DNA from: an uncultured Oscillospiraceae bacterium
Lineage (GTDB): Bacteria; Bacillota; Clostridia; Oscillospirales; Acutalibacteraceae
Reading direction: 5' to 3'
NCBI GenBank assembly: GCA_900553255.1
Contig: USCI01000067.1
Location: 1-13,087, forward strand
Length of the DNA stretch: 13,087 bases
In this document: positions 5,310-13,066 of the stretch, piece after piece
Position numbering within the stretch: the stretch's first letter is position 1
Layout of the letters: each line of letters begins with the position of its first letter
The notes under the pieces: model-generated
Told to the model about the DNA's origin: nothing
What the model saw: only the letters and a program-made list of their open reading frames with translations
Databases searched by the model: none
Translations under genes and position numbers: made by a program

Positions 5310-6080
5310 ATGCGGGTATTGTGTGTCGGAGACGTGGTCGGCAGCGCCGGCTGCCGGCATCTGCGGCAGGTGCTGCCGGGAGTAAAACGGCATTACGGGG
5401 TGGATGTCTGCATTGTCAACGGCGAAAATTCCGCCGATGGCAACGGGATAACGCCGGTGTCCCTCGAGCATATCCTGCAAAGCGGGGCCGATATGGTGAC
5501 TGCGGGCAACCACACGTACCGCCGCCGGGAGATTTATGATCTGCTCGACGAACGGCGGGATTTTCTCCGGCCGGCAAATTACCCGGATTCCGCACCCGGA
5601 CGGGGGATTGGGGTGATTGACCGCGGCCGTTATCAGGTGACGGTGATCAACCTGATGGGGGTAGTATATATGGAGCCGCTGGCCTGCCCGTTTGAAACGC
5701 TGGACCGCCTGCTGGAACAGGCGGGTAATCCGAAATTCTGCATCGTGGATTTTCATGCCGAGGCGACTGCGGAGAAGAAGGCGCTGGGGTATCATGCCGA
5801 CGGACGGATTTCGGCGCTCTTTGGCACCCATACGCATGTGCAGACGGCGGATGAGCAGATTCTGCCGGGCGGCACCGGCTTTATCACCGATGTGGGGATG
5901 ACCGGCCCGTTGCAGTCGGTGCTCGGCGTGCGCCCTGAGCAGGCGGTTGCGAAGATGCGTGAGAAACTGCCGGTACGTTTTGCGGTTGCGGACGGGGCGT
6001 GCTGTATGGACGCGGTGCTGTTTACCCTGGACGATGCTACCGGTCATGCCACATCGGCCGAACGGCTGAGGATTACCTGA
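5310..6080 (+). CDS. ymdB: YmdB-family metallophosphoesterase (2',3'-cyclic nucleotide phosphodiesterase)
   Basis: This 256-residue protein matches the YmdB/TIGR00282 family, binuclear-metal phosphodiesterases acting on 2',3'-cAMP in B. subtilis, where YmdB affects biofilm and motility gene expression. Metal ligands are in the expected places: D8 in the GDVVGS start, E39-N40 in NGENS, N67-H68 in GNHT, H149 in DFHAE, and H174 and H176 in GTHTHVQTAD. The C-terminal TDVGMTGP block is also present. One difference: after GNHT the family usually has W-D, whereas here residues 70-71 are Y-R. ATG 5310 is preceded by AAGGAAG at 5295-5301, 8 bases away. The gene follows rny, a conserved pairing, and a strong terminator comes after it. 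Substrate assignment is by family. Confidence 0.95.
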   Translation: MRVLCVGDVVGSAGCRHLRQVLPGVKRHYGVDVCIVNGENSADGNGITPVSLEHILQSGADMVTAGNHTYRRREIYDLLDERRDFLRPANYPDSAPGRGIGVIDRGRYQVTVINLMGVVYMEPLACPFETLDRLLEQAGNPKFCIVDFHAEATAEKKALGYHADGRISALFGTHTHVQTADEQILPGGTGFITDVGMTGPLQSVLGVRPEQAVAKMREKLPVRFAVADGACCMDAVLFTLDDATGHATSAERLRIT

Positions 6081-6119
6081 TCCCCCGTAAAAGCCGCCGG
6101 ACAGATTGCCGGATTTGGT

Positions 6120-6149
6120 GCGGACTATCGCTGGATAGTCCGCTTTTTT
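6120..6149 (+). terminator. Rho-independent terminator after ymdB
   Basis: Perfect 10-bp stem (6120-6129 with 6134-6143), 4-base loop GCTG, and six Ts at 6144-6149. It ends the rny-ymdB unit. Confidence 0.95.
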
Positions 6150-6201
6150 CGTCCTCTCCGCCCGGCCGGGTGTTTGCCGCAGGAAGAAATCCGATCAAAA
6201 C

Positions 6202-6230
6202 TTGATTATCGTCGCATATAGTGGTATACT
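6202..6230 (+). promoter_or_regulatory. Promoter of the solute-binding lipoprotein gene
   Basis: TTGATT (6202-6207), a 17-base spacer and TATACT (6225-6230), with an extended -10 (TGG at 6222-6224). Transcription should start near 6237. Confidence 0.83.
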
Positions 6231-6278
6231 AAATAAGATTCGAGCCAAAAACGGCGGGGCTTTTTGGGAGGTGCTGCT

Positions 6279-7775
6279 GTGAAATCAAAAGCGCTTTTCG
6301 CAGCGGTGCTTGCCGCGGCGCTGTGTCTGACAGGCTGTTCCACCCTGCCGAAATCCATGACCGGGGGCGGGCAGACTTCAGTGCCGCCGCAGGCCTCTGA
6401 GGTATCTTCCGGTCCTTTTCGGTTTTCGCTGCGGTACAGTGATTCGGATGTGCTCAATCCGTATACGGCGGCAACCGGCGTCAATTTCGGGCTTTCCGGC
6501 CTGCTGTACGAGGGCCTGACGGCGATGGACGACCATATGGAGGCACAGCTTTCGCTGGCCGCTTCCGTGCAGGCGGAGGACCCGTTGCATCCGGTTGCGG
6601 TGCTGCGGGAGGACGCGCTTTTTTCGGATGGAACGGCCGTGACGGCTGCGGATGTCGCCGCCTCGTTTGCCCTGGCCAAAACGTCGCCGCAGTATGCGGC
6701 GCTGCTCGAGCTGGTGGAATCCGCCGAGGCGCAGGATTCGCGCACGGTAGTATTCACCTTTTCGTCAAGAGAACCGAACTATCTGGCCTGCCTGAGCTTT
6801 CCGGTGCTGAAGGCGGATTCCGCGTCCGGTGATACGCCGGTGGGCAGCGGGCCGTACCGGTATAAAGTGGGGGATATCCCCCAGCTGGAAAGCAACCCGT
6901 ATGCCAGGGTGAAACCGAACCTCGAACCGATTTATCTGGTGGCATCGGAGGATGACAGCACCGCGATCAACGGACTGGACAGCGGCACCTACAGCTTTGT
7001 TTACAGCGACCTGTCCGGAGGCGAGGTGCCGCGCACCAGCGGGGCGAATCTGCGGGTGCCGCTGAATTATCTGGTTTTTCTGGGCATAAACGCGCAGAAG
7101 GCGGACTTTGCCAAAAGCGGGGTGCGGCTGGCGATATCCGCCGCTTTAAGCCGGAATACGCTGGCCAGCGCCGCCTATTCCGGCTGGGCCACGGCAGCAG
7201 TATCGCCGTTTCCGGCGCAGTGGACGCCGGCTTCCGCGATAAAAGGATGGTCCGCGGGGGAAAATATTGCTGTAGCGGTTGCACATTTGAGCGATGCGGG
7301 GTATAATACGGAGGACGGCGATGCATTGTCCTGCCGTCTTCTGGTGAATGAGGATAACCCGTTCCGCACGGCGGCGGCCCGCTCGGTTGCAGAGCAGCTG
7401 GCGGCTGTGGGCATTGCCGTTGAGGTGGAGGAGCTGGCGTTCGACGAATATACCAAACGGATCGAACGGGGCGACTTTGACCTGTATCTGGGGGAAGTCC
7501 GTCTGACCGAAGACATGAGCCTGCGGCCGTTCTTTGCGCAGGACGGTGCAGCCTCGAAGGGCATTGCGGCCGACAGCCTGTCGAAGGATGCTTATGCGAA
7601 GTATCTGGCCGGTGAAAGCACGCTGGAGGAATTTGTGGGGGCTTTTGCCGCCGATATGCCGTTTGTGCCGCTGTGCTGGCGGCAGGGGCTGGCGGCCTAT
7701 GACCGGGCGCTGGGCGGGGTAAACTCCACCGCGTTCAATGCGTTTTACGATGTCGTCAATTGGACCGCGGGATAA
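6279..7775 (+). CDS. Family 5 extracellular solute-binding lipoprotein (oligopeptide-binding type)
   Basis: The 498-residue protein begins with a lipoprotein signal: basic MKSK, a hydrophobic stretch and the lipobox LTGC with the lipidated cysteine at residue 20. It would be anchored on the outer face of the membrane. The mature part has features of SBP_bac_5/OppA-type binding proteins: NPYTAATGVNFGLSGLLYEGL, the LREDALFSDGTAVTAADVAASF block and PVGSGPYRY. Such proteins deliver peptides or other solutes to an ABC importer. GTG 6279 is chosen because GGAGG (6267-6271) lies 7 bases upstream; an in-frame TTG at 6264 would overlap that ribosome site. It has its own promoter and sits alone: no permease or ATPase gene is adjacent, so its partner must be encoded elsewhere or it serves another role, such as peptide sensing. 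The ligand cannot be told from sequence. Confidence 0.9.
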   Translation: MKSKALFAAVLAAALCLTGCSTLPKSMTGGGQTSVPPQASEVSSGPFRFSLRYSDSDVLNPYTAATGVNFGLSGLLYEGLTAMDDHMEAQLSLAASVQAEDPLHPVAVLREDALFSDGTAVTAADVAASFALAKTSPQYAALLELVESAEAQDSRTVVFTFSSREPNYLACLSFPVLKADSASGDTPVGSGPYRYKVGDIPQLESNPYARVKPNLEPIYLVASEDDSTAINGLDSGTYSFVYSDLSGGEVPRTSGANLRVPLNYLVFLGINAQKADFAKSGVRLAISAALSRNTLASAAYSGWATAAVSPFPAQWTPASAIKGWSAGENIAVAVAHLSDAGYNTEDGDALSCRLLVNEDNPFRTAAARSVAEQLAAVGIAVEVEELAFDEYTKRIERGDFDLYLGEVRLTEDMSLRPFFAQDGAASKGIAADSLSKDAYAKYLAGESTLEEFVGAFAADMPFVPLCWRQGLAAYDRALGGVNSTAFNAFYDVVNWTAG

Positions 7776-7845
7776 CTGTGGTTTCAAGGATAGGCGGCGG
7801 GAGGGTTTCCGCCGGTTTACCACTTCAGGGAAAGGTGTGTGGATT

Positions 7846-8199
7846 ATGATCCGTATTGAGAATCATCTTGGCACCATCGAGATTTCTCAGGAATATTTTT
7901 CGTATCTGGTCGGTCAGGCAGCATCCTCCTGCTATGGTGTGGCAGGGATGGTCAAAAGCGGACCGAAGCAGGGGCTTCGTTCGGTGTTTTCCCGGCGCTC
8001 CTATGCCGACGAGGGAATCCGCGTGCGCAGCGAGGGCGATAAGCTCGTCGTGGATCTGCATATTTCGGTGATCTATGGGATGAACATATCCGCCATTGCC
8101 AAGAGTATCGTCAATAAGGTGCGCTACACGGTGGAAGAGGCTACCGGCCTCGACGTCAAGAAGGTCAATGTTTATATTGACGGCATGAAGTCGGAATAA
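7846..8199 (+). CDS. Asp23/Gls24 family protein (YloU-like)
   Basis: A 117-residue protein of the Asp23/Gls24 (DUF322) family. It begins IENHLGTIEISQEYF, followed by VGQAASSCYGVAGMV, and ends ISAIAKSIVNKVRYTVEEATGLDVKKVNVYIDGM, all typical blocks. In B. subtilis the orthologue yloU stands directly before the fakA-type gene yloV, as here. Staphylococcal Asp23 is an abundant membrane-associated, envelope-stress-linked protein; the short YloU type has no firm biochemical role. ATG 7846 has AAAGGTG 8 bases upstream. The spacer before it (7776-7845) contains a CGGCGG/CCGCCG hairpin (7795-7814) without a T run, so some read-through from the lipoprotein gene is possible. The fakA gene starts 41 bases after the stop, probably in one operon. 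Confidence 0.93.
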   Translation: MIRIENHLGTIEISQEYFSYLVGQAASSCYGVAGMVKSGPKQGLRSVFSRRSYADEGIRVRSEGDKLVVDLHISVIYGMNISAIAKSIVNKVRYTVEEATGLDVKKVNVYIDGMKSE

Positions 8200-8240
8200 G
8201 ATCCTCAAACAATTGCCTTTGCAAAGGGAGTGCTGTTTTC

Positions 8241-9911
8241 GTGATACAAGGAACAATGCTGCGTGACGCGATGATCTCGGCGTCGAATACACTGAGCAAA
8301 GCCAAGCAATCGGTGGATGAGCTGAATATTTTTCCGGTGCCTGACGGGGATACCGGTACGAATATGTCCATGACGATGGCAAACGCCGCGCGTGAGCTTG
8401 CGCGTCTGGCGGAGCCGACGGTCAGCGAGGCGGCGGATGTCGCGTCGGCGGCGCTGCTGCGCGGTGCGCGCGGCAACTCCGGCGTTATTTTGTCGCTGCT
8501 GTTCCGCGGTTTCTCTAAGGGGCTCAAAGGGAAAGCGGAGGCGAGCGGCGCTGATCTGGCCGACGCGCTCACCCTGGGCGTGGAAGCGGCATACAAAGCG
8601 GTTATGAAGCCCACGGAGGGTACCATCCTGACGGTCGCGCGTGAAGCGGCTGAGCAGGGCCGTGCCGCAGCTGCGGCCGGGGCCGACCCGAATGCGGTTT
8701 GGGAGACCATCTGCGTCGAGGCGGAGGCCTCGCTTAAGCGTACCCCGGAGCTCCTGCCGGTGCTGAAAAAGGCCGGTGTGGTGGATGCCGGCGGCCAGGG
8801 TCTGTGCATTATTCTGCGCGCCATGCAGAAGGTGTTCGAGGGCGGCGCGGTGGAAGACGGCGCGGTAACCGAAAAATCGACAAAAACCAAGTCTGCGAGC
8901 GCGGCCGGTTCCTTTGAGACCGATATCAAATTTACATATTGCACGGAATTTATCGTTGCCCGCGAGAAGGGCAACGACCGGGATCCGCTGCGCCTGCGCG
9001 CCTATCTGGAATCGATCGGCGACTGCGTTGTAGTGGTGGATGACGAGGAAATCATCAAGGTGCATGTGCATACCAACGATCCCGGCAAGGCACTCAGCGA
9101 AGGGGTAAAGTACGGGCAGTTCGAGACGGTCAAGGTCGAAAATATGCGGATTCAGCATGAAAACGCCGGCTGGGTTGAGGAAGGGCTCGATGAAGCGCAG
9201 GAGCAGCCGGTGCTCGAACGCGTGGAGCCGGAAGAGGAATTTGGCTTTGTGGCGGTGGCGGCCGGCGACGGCCTGAAAGCGCTGTTCACCGATCTGGGCT
9301 GCAATCAGGTGGTTTCCGGCGGTCAGACGATGAACCCCTCCACCGACGATATTCTCAATGCCATTGAAGCTACGCCGGCCAAAGTGGTATATGTGCTGCC
9401 GAACAACAAGAACATCATCCTTGCGGCGGAGCAGGCGATCCCGCTTGCCGACCGCACCGTGCATGTGCTGCAGACCCGCACCATCCCGCAGGGGGTATCG
9501 GCGATGCTCAGCTTTGATGCGGACCTGAGCGTGGAGGAAAACCTGCTCGCAATGTCGAAGGCGGCGGACAACGTGTCCACCGGGCAGATCACCTTTGCTG
9601 CGCGGGACAGCGATTATGACGGCCATTCGATCAAGGAAGGCGAAATCCTTGCGTTGGATAACGGCAAGCTGGCGTTTACCGATACCGACATCCGCCATGC
9701 TGCGGTTAAGCTGGCGAAAAGCATGATGAATGCGCGGCGCATCTCCGGCAAGGAAATTGCCTTTATCACCCTGATGTATGGCGAAGGGGTCAGCGAGGCC
9801 GAGGCGGAGGAGGTCCGTGCGGCGGTGCAGGCCAAGGCCGGGGACAGTGTGGATATAACGGTGGTCAATGGCGGACAGCCGGTGTATTATTACATCCTGT
9901 CGATCGAATAA
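8241..9911 (+). CDS. fakA: Fatty acid kinase catalytic subunit FakA (DAK2/DhaL-domain protein, YloV)
   Basis: FakA phosphorylates fatty acids held by FakB (DegV-family) partners, so exogenous fatty acids can enter phospholipid synthesis. The 556-residue length fits. The N-terminal DhaL-type nucleotide-binding domain (about 1-200) has FPVPDGDTGTNM with Asp35 and Asp37 expected to hold Mg-ATP, RGARGNSG at 74-81, and DAGGQGL at 182-188. A linker rich in charged residues leads to the middle and C-terminal DAK1-like domains, with VSGGQTMNPSTDDI and NNKNI blocks typical of YloV. GTG 8241 is preceded by AAGGGAG at 8224-8230, 10 bases away. It follows the yloU-like gene closely. No fakB (degV) gene lies in the window, which is usual since these are scattered. 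The family assignment is firm; the fatty-acid substrate is known from homologues. Confidence 0.93.
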   Translation: MIQGTMLRDAMISASNTLSKAKQSVDELNIFPVPDGDTGTNMSMTMANAARELARLAEPTVSEAADVASAALLRGARGNSGVILSLLFRGFSKGLKGKAEASGADLADALTLGVEAAYKAVMKPTEGTILTVAREAAEQGRAAAAAGADPNAVWETICVEAEASLKRTPELLPVLKKAGVVDAGGQGLCIILRAMQKVFEGGAVEDGAVTEKSTKTKSASAAGSFETDIKFTYCTEFIVAREKGNDRDPLRLRAYLESIGDCVVVVDDEEIIKVHVHTNDPGKALSEGVKYGQFETVKVENMRIQHENAGWVEEGLDEAQEQPVLERVEPEEEFGFVAVAAGDGLKALFTDLGCNQVVSGGQTMNPSTDDILNAIEATPAKVVYVLPNNKNIILAAEQAIPLADRTVHVLQTRTIPQGVSAMLSFDADLSVEENLLAMSKAADNVSTGQITFAARDSDYDGHSIKEGEILALDNGKLAFTDTDIRHAAVKLAKSMMNARRISGKEIAFITLMYGEGVSEAEAEEVRAAVQAKAGDSVDITVVNGGQPVYYYILSIE

Positions 9912-9916
9912 GCGCG

Positions 9917-9942
9917 GGAAAGCGGGCACCTTTGCCCTTTCC
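9917..9942 (+). terminator. Weak hairpin after fakA
   Basis: GGAAA and GGGCA (9917-9921, 9924-9928) pair with TGCCC and TTTCC (9933-9942), with a two-base bulge and a CCTT loop. No T run follows. A second possible structure joins CCGGCCGG at 9954-9961 to CCGGCCGG at 10003-10010 and is followed by TTTCATATTAT. Together they may reduce read-through into the next gene; neither is a textbook terminator. Confidence 0.4.
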
Positions 9943-10075
9943 ATCCCGAAATCGCCGGCCGGTAGAGGAGGTACGGAAAATCAGCCGTGTCCTTCTTTTT
10001 CTCCGGCCGGTTTCATATTATGATGATGTAGCCCGGCGTTAAGGCGCCGCATTTTCCGAAAGCAGAGGAAGAACT

Positions 10076-10861
10076 ATGACGACGAGCAAAACGGCTGTGG
10101 CGGAGAAGAAAGAAAAAACGCCGGAACTCCGGCCGCAGGAGGATGTCCTGGCGGTGGGTGGCGAGCTTCTTGCCGAGCCGGAGGATGAGCAGGCACTGCC
10201 GGCGCCGCCTAAGAAGAAAAAATTTGCCGAGGGGCTTTGCTTTGATAAGCTGGTGTGGATTTTTGTCATCGGGTGCATTATCGGCTTCATCGTGGAAACG
10301 CTCTGGTGCTATGTGCGCTGGGGGAAGATTGAGAGCCGGAAGGGTCTGATTTATGGCCCGTTCACGCCGATTTATGGCTTCGGCGGCGTGCTGCTGACGC
10401 TGGCGCTGTATAAGGTGCGCAAGAAAAACGGCTTTTTTGTGTTTGTATTCAGTGCGGTGATCGGCGCCGCGTTTGAATTTGTGTGTTCCTGGCTTCAGGA
10501 GGTCGCCTTTGGGACGATCTCCTGGGATTACAGCGGCTCGAAGCTGAATCTTGCCGGCCGCATCAATTTCCAGTATGCGATTTTCTGGGGACTTCTGGGC
10601 ATGATTTTTATCCAGCACACCTATCCGTTTTTGAGCAAGTACATAGAACGCATACCGATCCGGCTCGGCAAATGGCTGACCTGGATTTTTGTGGTGTTTA
10701 TGACGTTGGATATGCTGATCTCCGCGGTCGCCGTCCGCCGATGGACCGACCGCCAGCTGGGGGAACCGCCCTCAAACGTCATAGAGGAAACGCTGGATGA
10801 ATGGTATCCCGACGACATGATGAAAAACATCTATCCCAATATGATGTTGGTCGAAGAATAG
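10076..10861 (+). CDS. PF06541-type membrane protein (putative ABC-transporter permease, CmpB-like)
   Basis: A 261-residue protein with a hydrophilic, proline- and charge-rich N-terminus (1-50), then membrane helices at about 57-79, 99-113, 119-140, 167-183 and 199-220. The block ESRKGLIYGPFTPIYGFGGV at 86-105, and FEFVCSWLQEVAFGTISWDYS followed by LNLAGRINFQYAIFWGLLG, are hallmarks of the PF06541 family. Databases often call these putative ABC permeases, but I know of no proven transport role, and no ATPase gene is adjacent. ATG 10076 is preceded by AGAGGAAG. The 164-base gap after fakA includes a TATTAT/TATGAT-like segment near 10016-10024 without a convincing -35, so promoter use is uncertain. 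The gene ends in its own strong terminator. In B. subtilis the genes between yloV and recG are sdaAB-sdaAA; this gene occupies that place. Confidence 0.85.
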   Translation: MTTSKTAVAEKKEKTPELRPQEDVLAVGGELLAEPEDEQALPAPPKKKKFAEGLCFDKLVWIFVIGCIIGFIVETLWCYVRWGKIESRKGLIYGPFTPIYGFGGVLLTLALYKVRKKNGFFVFVFSAVIGAAFEFVCSWLQEVAFGTISWDYSGSKLNLAGRINFQYAIFWGLLGMIFIQHTYPFLSKYIERIPIRLGKWLTWIFVVFMTLDMLISAVAVRRWTDRQLGEPPSNVIEETLDEWYPDDMMKNIYPNMMLVEE

Positions 10862-10862
10862 G

Positions 10863-10896
10863 AAAACGCCTCTCCGCCATTCGGAGAGGCGTTTTT
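10863..10896 (+). terminator. Terminator after the PF06541 gene
   Basis: Perfect 14-bp stem (10863-10876 with 10882-10895), loop CCATT, and a T run at 10892-10896; A-rich on the 5' side. It starts two bases after the stop and separates this gene from recG. Confidence 0.94.
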
Positions 10897-10919
10897 GGAT
10901 TCCCCGCAGCGGGATTTTG

Positions 10920-10928
10920 TGGTATACT
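10920..10928 (+). promoter_or_regulatory. Extended -10 promoter of recG
   Basis: TGGTATACT, identical to the extended -10 of the lipoprotein promoter at 6222-6230. No good -35 lies at normal distance. Transcription should start near 10935, giving a leader of about 20 bases. Confidence 0.65.
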
Positions 10929-10939
10929 GTGTCATGTGT

Positions 10940-10945
10940 AGGAGG
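10940..10945 (+). promoter_or_regulatory. RBS of recG (decides the start)
   Basis: AGGAGG is 8 bases before ATG 10954 but only 2 before the in-frame GTG 10948, so the ATG is preferred. Confidence 0.88.
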
Positions 10946-10953
10946 CGGTGAAG

Positions 10954-13002
10954 ATGGAAAAACGGCCGGACATGCCGGTGCAGTATCTCAAAGGCGTCGG
11001 CGAGCGGCGCGCCCAGCTGTTTGCCCGTCTCGGCATCCGGGATGTGGGCGACCTGCTGCATCACTATCCCCGTCAATATGAAGACTGGTCGGCGGTGGTG
11101 CCGATCGCCGAGGCACCGGTCGGAGAGCCCTGCTGCATCCGGGCAACCGCGCTGCATGCCGCGGCGGAGCACCGCATCCGGCAGAATATGGTGCTGTATA
11201 AATTCACCGTGTCGGACGGTTCGGCCGAGATGGAGATCACGCTGTTCAATAACCGTTTTGCGGCGGCGAAAATTCGGGCAGGGGAGACCTACCTGTTTTA
11301 CGGTGTGGTTTTGGCAAATTTTCTCAAGCGGGAGATGTCTTCGCCCCAGATTGAGGATGCGGCGGGCGGCGCAAGGATCCGCCCGGTGTATCCGCAGACA
11401 GAGGGCTTGAGCTCGCGCGTGATCGAAACCGCGGTAGCCCGCGCGCTGGAGGCGCTGGATAAGACACTCGACGAGGATCCGCTCCCCGCGCCGCTGCGGG
11501 AGGCGCATACGCTGTGTACCCGGCGCTATGCGCTGGACAATATCCATTTCCCGGCCGACCACGTGGCGCTTTCGGTAGCGCGCAAACGGCTGGTGTTTGA
11601 GGAGCTGCTGATTCTGCAGCTGGGCCTGCTGCGGATGAAAGGGCGTTCGCGCGGGGAAACCGGGGCGGTGATCCCGCAGGATTACACGGCGGCGTATACG
11701 CAGCTGCTGCCGTATACCCTGACCGGGGCGCAGCGCCGGGCGATCGCCGACTGCGTGCGGGATATGCAGGGCAGCTGCCCGATGAGCCGGCTCATCCAGG
11801 GGGACGTCGGCAGCGGCAAGACGGCGGTGGCGGCTGGCGTGGCCTATACGGCCATCCGCAACGGGTGGCAGGCAGCCATGATGGCGCCCACCGAAATCCT
11901 TGCCGAGCAGCACGCCGCATCGCTGACCGCACTGCTGGAAAAGGGCGGGGTGCGGGTCGGCCTGCTGACCGGTGCACAGACCGCCGCGCAGAAGCGCCGG
12001 GTGCGTGAGGCGCTGGCCGCAGGGGAAATCGACCTGGTGGTGGGAACCCACGCGCTGTTGTCGGAGGGGGTCACCTTCGCCCGGCTCGGCCTGGTGATAA
12101 CCGATGAGCAGCACCGCTTTGGCGTGGCACAGCGCGCGGCGCTCGCGGCCAAGGGGACGAATCCCCATCTCATGGTCATGTCCGCCACACCGATCCCGCG
12201 CACCCTCGCCCTGATGATTTACGGCGATTTGGATGTGTCGGTGCTCGATGAGCTGCCGCCGGGCCGTCAGCCGATTGAGACGTATGCGGTGGACAGCGGG
12301 AAACGGGAGCGGGCCTATAACTATATCAAAAAGCATATCGCCCAGGGGCGGCAGGCGTATATTGTCTGCCCGCTGGTGTCGGAGGGGGAGGCGGATCTCG
12401 CCTCGGCGACCGAGTATGCCGAAAGGCTGTCCCGGGGCCCGTTCCAGGGCTATGCGCTCGGCCTGCTGCACGGGAAGATGAAGCCGGCGGAAAAGGAGCG
12501 GGTGATGACCGCGTTTTCCCGGAATGAGCTGTCCATCCTCGTGTCTACGACGGTTATTGAAGTGGGGGTGGATGTGCCGAACGCGGTGCTGATGGTGATC
12601 GAAAACGCCGAGCGCTTTGGTCTGGCACAGCTGCACCAGCTGCGCGGGCGGGTCGGCCGCGGGAAATACCGATCGACCTGCATCCTGATTTCCGACGCCC
12701 AGAATGAGGAGGCCGTGCGGCGGCTGAAGGTGATGTGTTCGACCAACGACGGCTTTAAAATCGCGGATGAGGATCTCAAATTGCGCGGGCCGGGGGACTT
12801 CTTCGGGAGCCGGCAGCATGGTCTGCCGGATCTGAAAATCGCCGACCTGCTCGGCGGCGATATGCCGCTGTTCCAGAGTGCACAGGAGGCGGCGCGGCAG
12901 CTGATCGCCGAAGACCCCGGGCTGCAGGCACCCGAGCATGCGGGGCTTGCGGAGGAGGTGCGCCGCCTGTTTGCCCGCAACGGGGAACAGGGGCTGAATT
13001 AA
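10954..13002 (+). CDS. recG: ATP-dependent DNA helicase RecG
   Basis: RecG remodels stalled replication forks and branch-migrates Holliday junctions and R-loops. The protein has 682 residues from ATG 10954, normal for Firmicutes. The N-terminal part contains the helix-hairpin-like VQYLKGVGERRAQLFARLGI and the wedge (OB-fold) domain that binds the junction. The helicase core has Walker A GDVGSGKT at 283-290, Walker B DEQH at 384-387, motif III VMSATPIPRTLAL, and the QLRGRVGRG motif VI with Q562. The C-terminus has DLKLRGPGDFFGSRQHGLPDLKIADL, typical of RecG. Catalytic motifs are intact and no frameshift is seen. The gene stands after a strong terminator and has an extended -10 promoter, so it is probably transcribed separately. 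The yloU-fakA-x-recG order agrees with Firmicutes gene order. Confidence 0.98.
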   Translation: MEKRPDMPVQYLKGVGERRAQLFARLGIRDVGDLLHHYPRQYEDWSAVVPIAEAPVGEPCCIRATALHAAAEHRIRQNMVLYKFTVSDGSAEMEITLFNNRFAAAKIRAGETYLFYGVVLANFLKREMSSPQIEDAAGGARIRPVYPQTEGLSSRVIETAVARALEALDKTLDEDPLPAPLREAHTLCTRRYALDNIHFPADHVALSVARKRLVFEELLILQLGLLRMKGRSRGETGAVIPQDYTAAYTQLLPYTLTGAQRRAIADCVRDMQGSCPMSRLIQGDVGSGKTAVAAGVAYTAIRNGWQAAMMAPTEILAEQHAASLTALLEKGGVRVGLLTGAQTAAQKRRVREALAAGEIDLVVGTHALLSEGVTFARLGLVITDEQHRFGVAQRAALAAKGTNPHLMVMSATPIPRTLALMIYGDLDVSVLDELPPGRQPIETYAVDSGKRERAYNYIKKHIAQGRQAYIVCPLVSEGEADLASATEYAERLSRGPFQGYALGLLHGKMKPAEKERVMTAFSRNELSILVSTTVIEVGVDVPNAVLMVIENAERFGLAQLHQLRGRVGRGKYRSTCILISDAQNEEAVRRLKVMCSTNDGFKIADEDLKLRGPGDFFGSRQHGLPDLKIADLLGGDMPLFQSAQEAARQLIAEDPGLQAPEHAGLAEEVRRLFARNGEQGLN

Positions 13003-13019
13003 AAAACACCCTCCGGGGA

Positions 13020-13066
13020 CGGCGGGGGCTCCGCCCCTCGACCCCGCCGCCTTTTGAAAAAGGCGG
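13020..13066. repeat. GC-rich nested hairpins downstream of recG
   Basis: CGGCGGGG (13020-13027) can pair with 13042-13049 around an inner GGGGC/GCCCC hairpin (13025-13037), and CCGCCTTT (13047-13054) pairs with 13059-13066 around TGAA. The alternatives overlap, so they compete. A GCGAAAACTTTTATT segment follows, so it may act as the recG terminator. Sequences of this general look recur between genes in gut Clostridia, as far as I recall, so it may be a dispersed repeat; the window ends here. Confidence 0.55.

Noticed and set aside
6264..6278. TTG 6264 as lipoprotein start
   Set aside because: It overlaps the ribosome site that serves GTG 6279.
7738..7845. Upstream extension of the yloU-like gene
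   Set aside because: It overlaps the end of the lipoprotein gene, and the ATG at 7846 has a good ribosome site and gives the family's usual length.
8205..9944. 579-codon open frame on the - strand
   Set aside because: Antisense shadow of fakA, with the same His/Arg-rich composition and no recognisable domain.
10831..12939. 702-codon open frame on the - strand
   Set aside because: It lies opposite recG, which has every helicase motif. The translation is rich in His, Arg, Gln and Pro without family signs, as expected from the antisense of a GC-rich gene.
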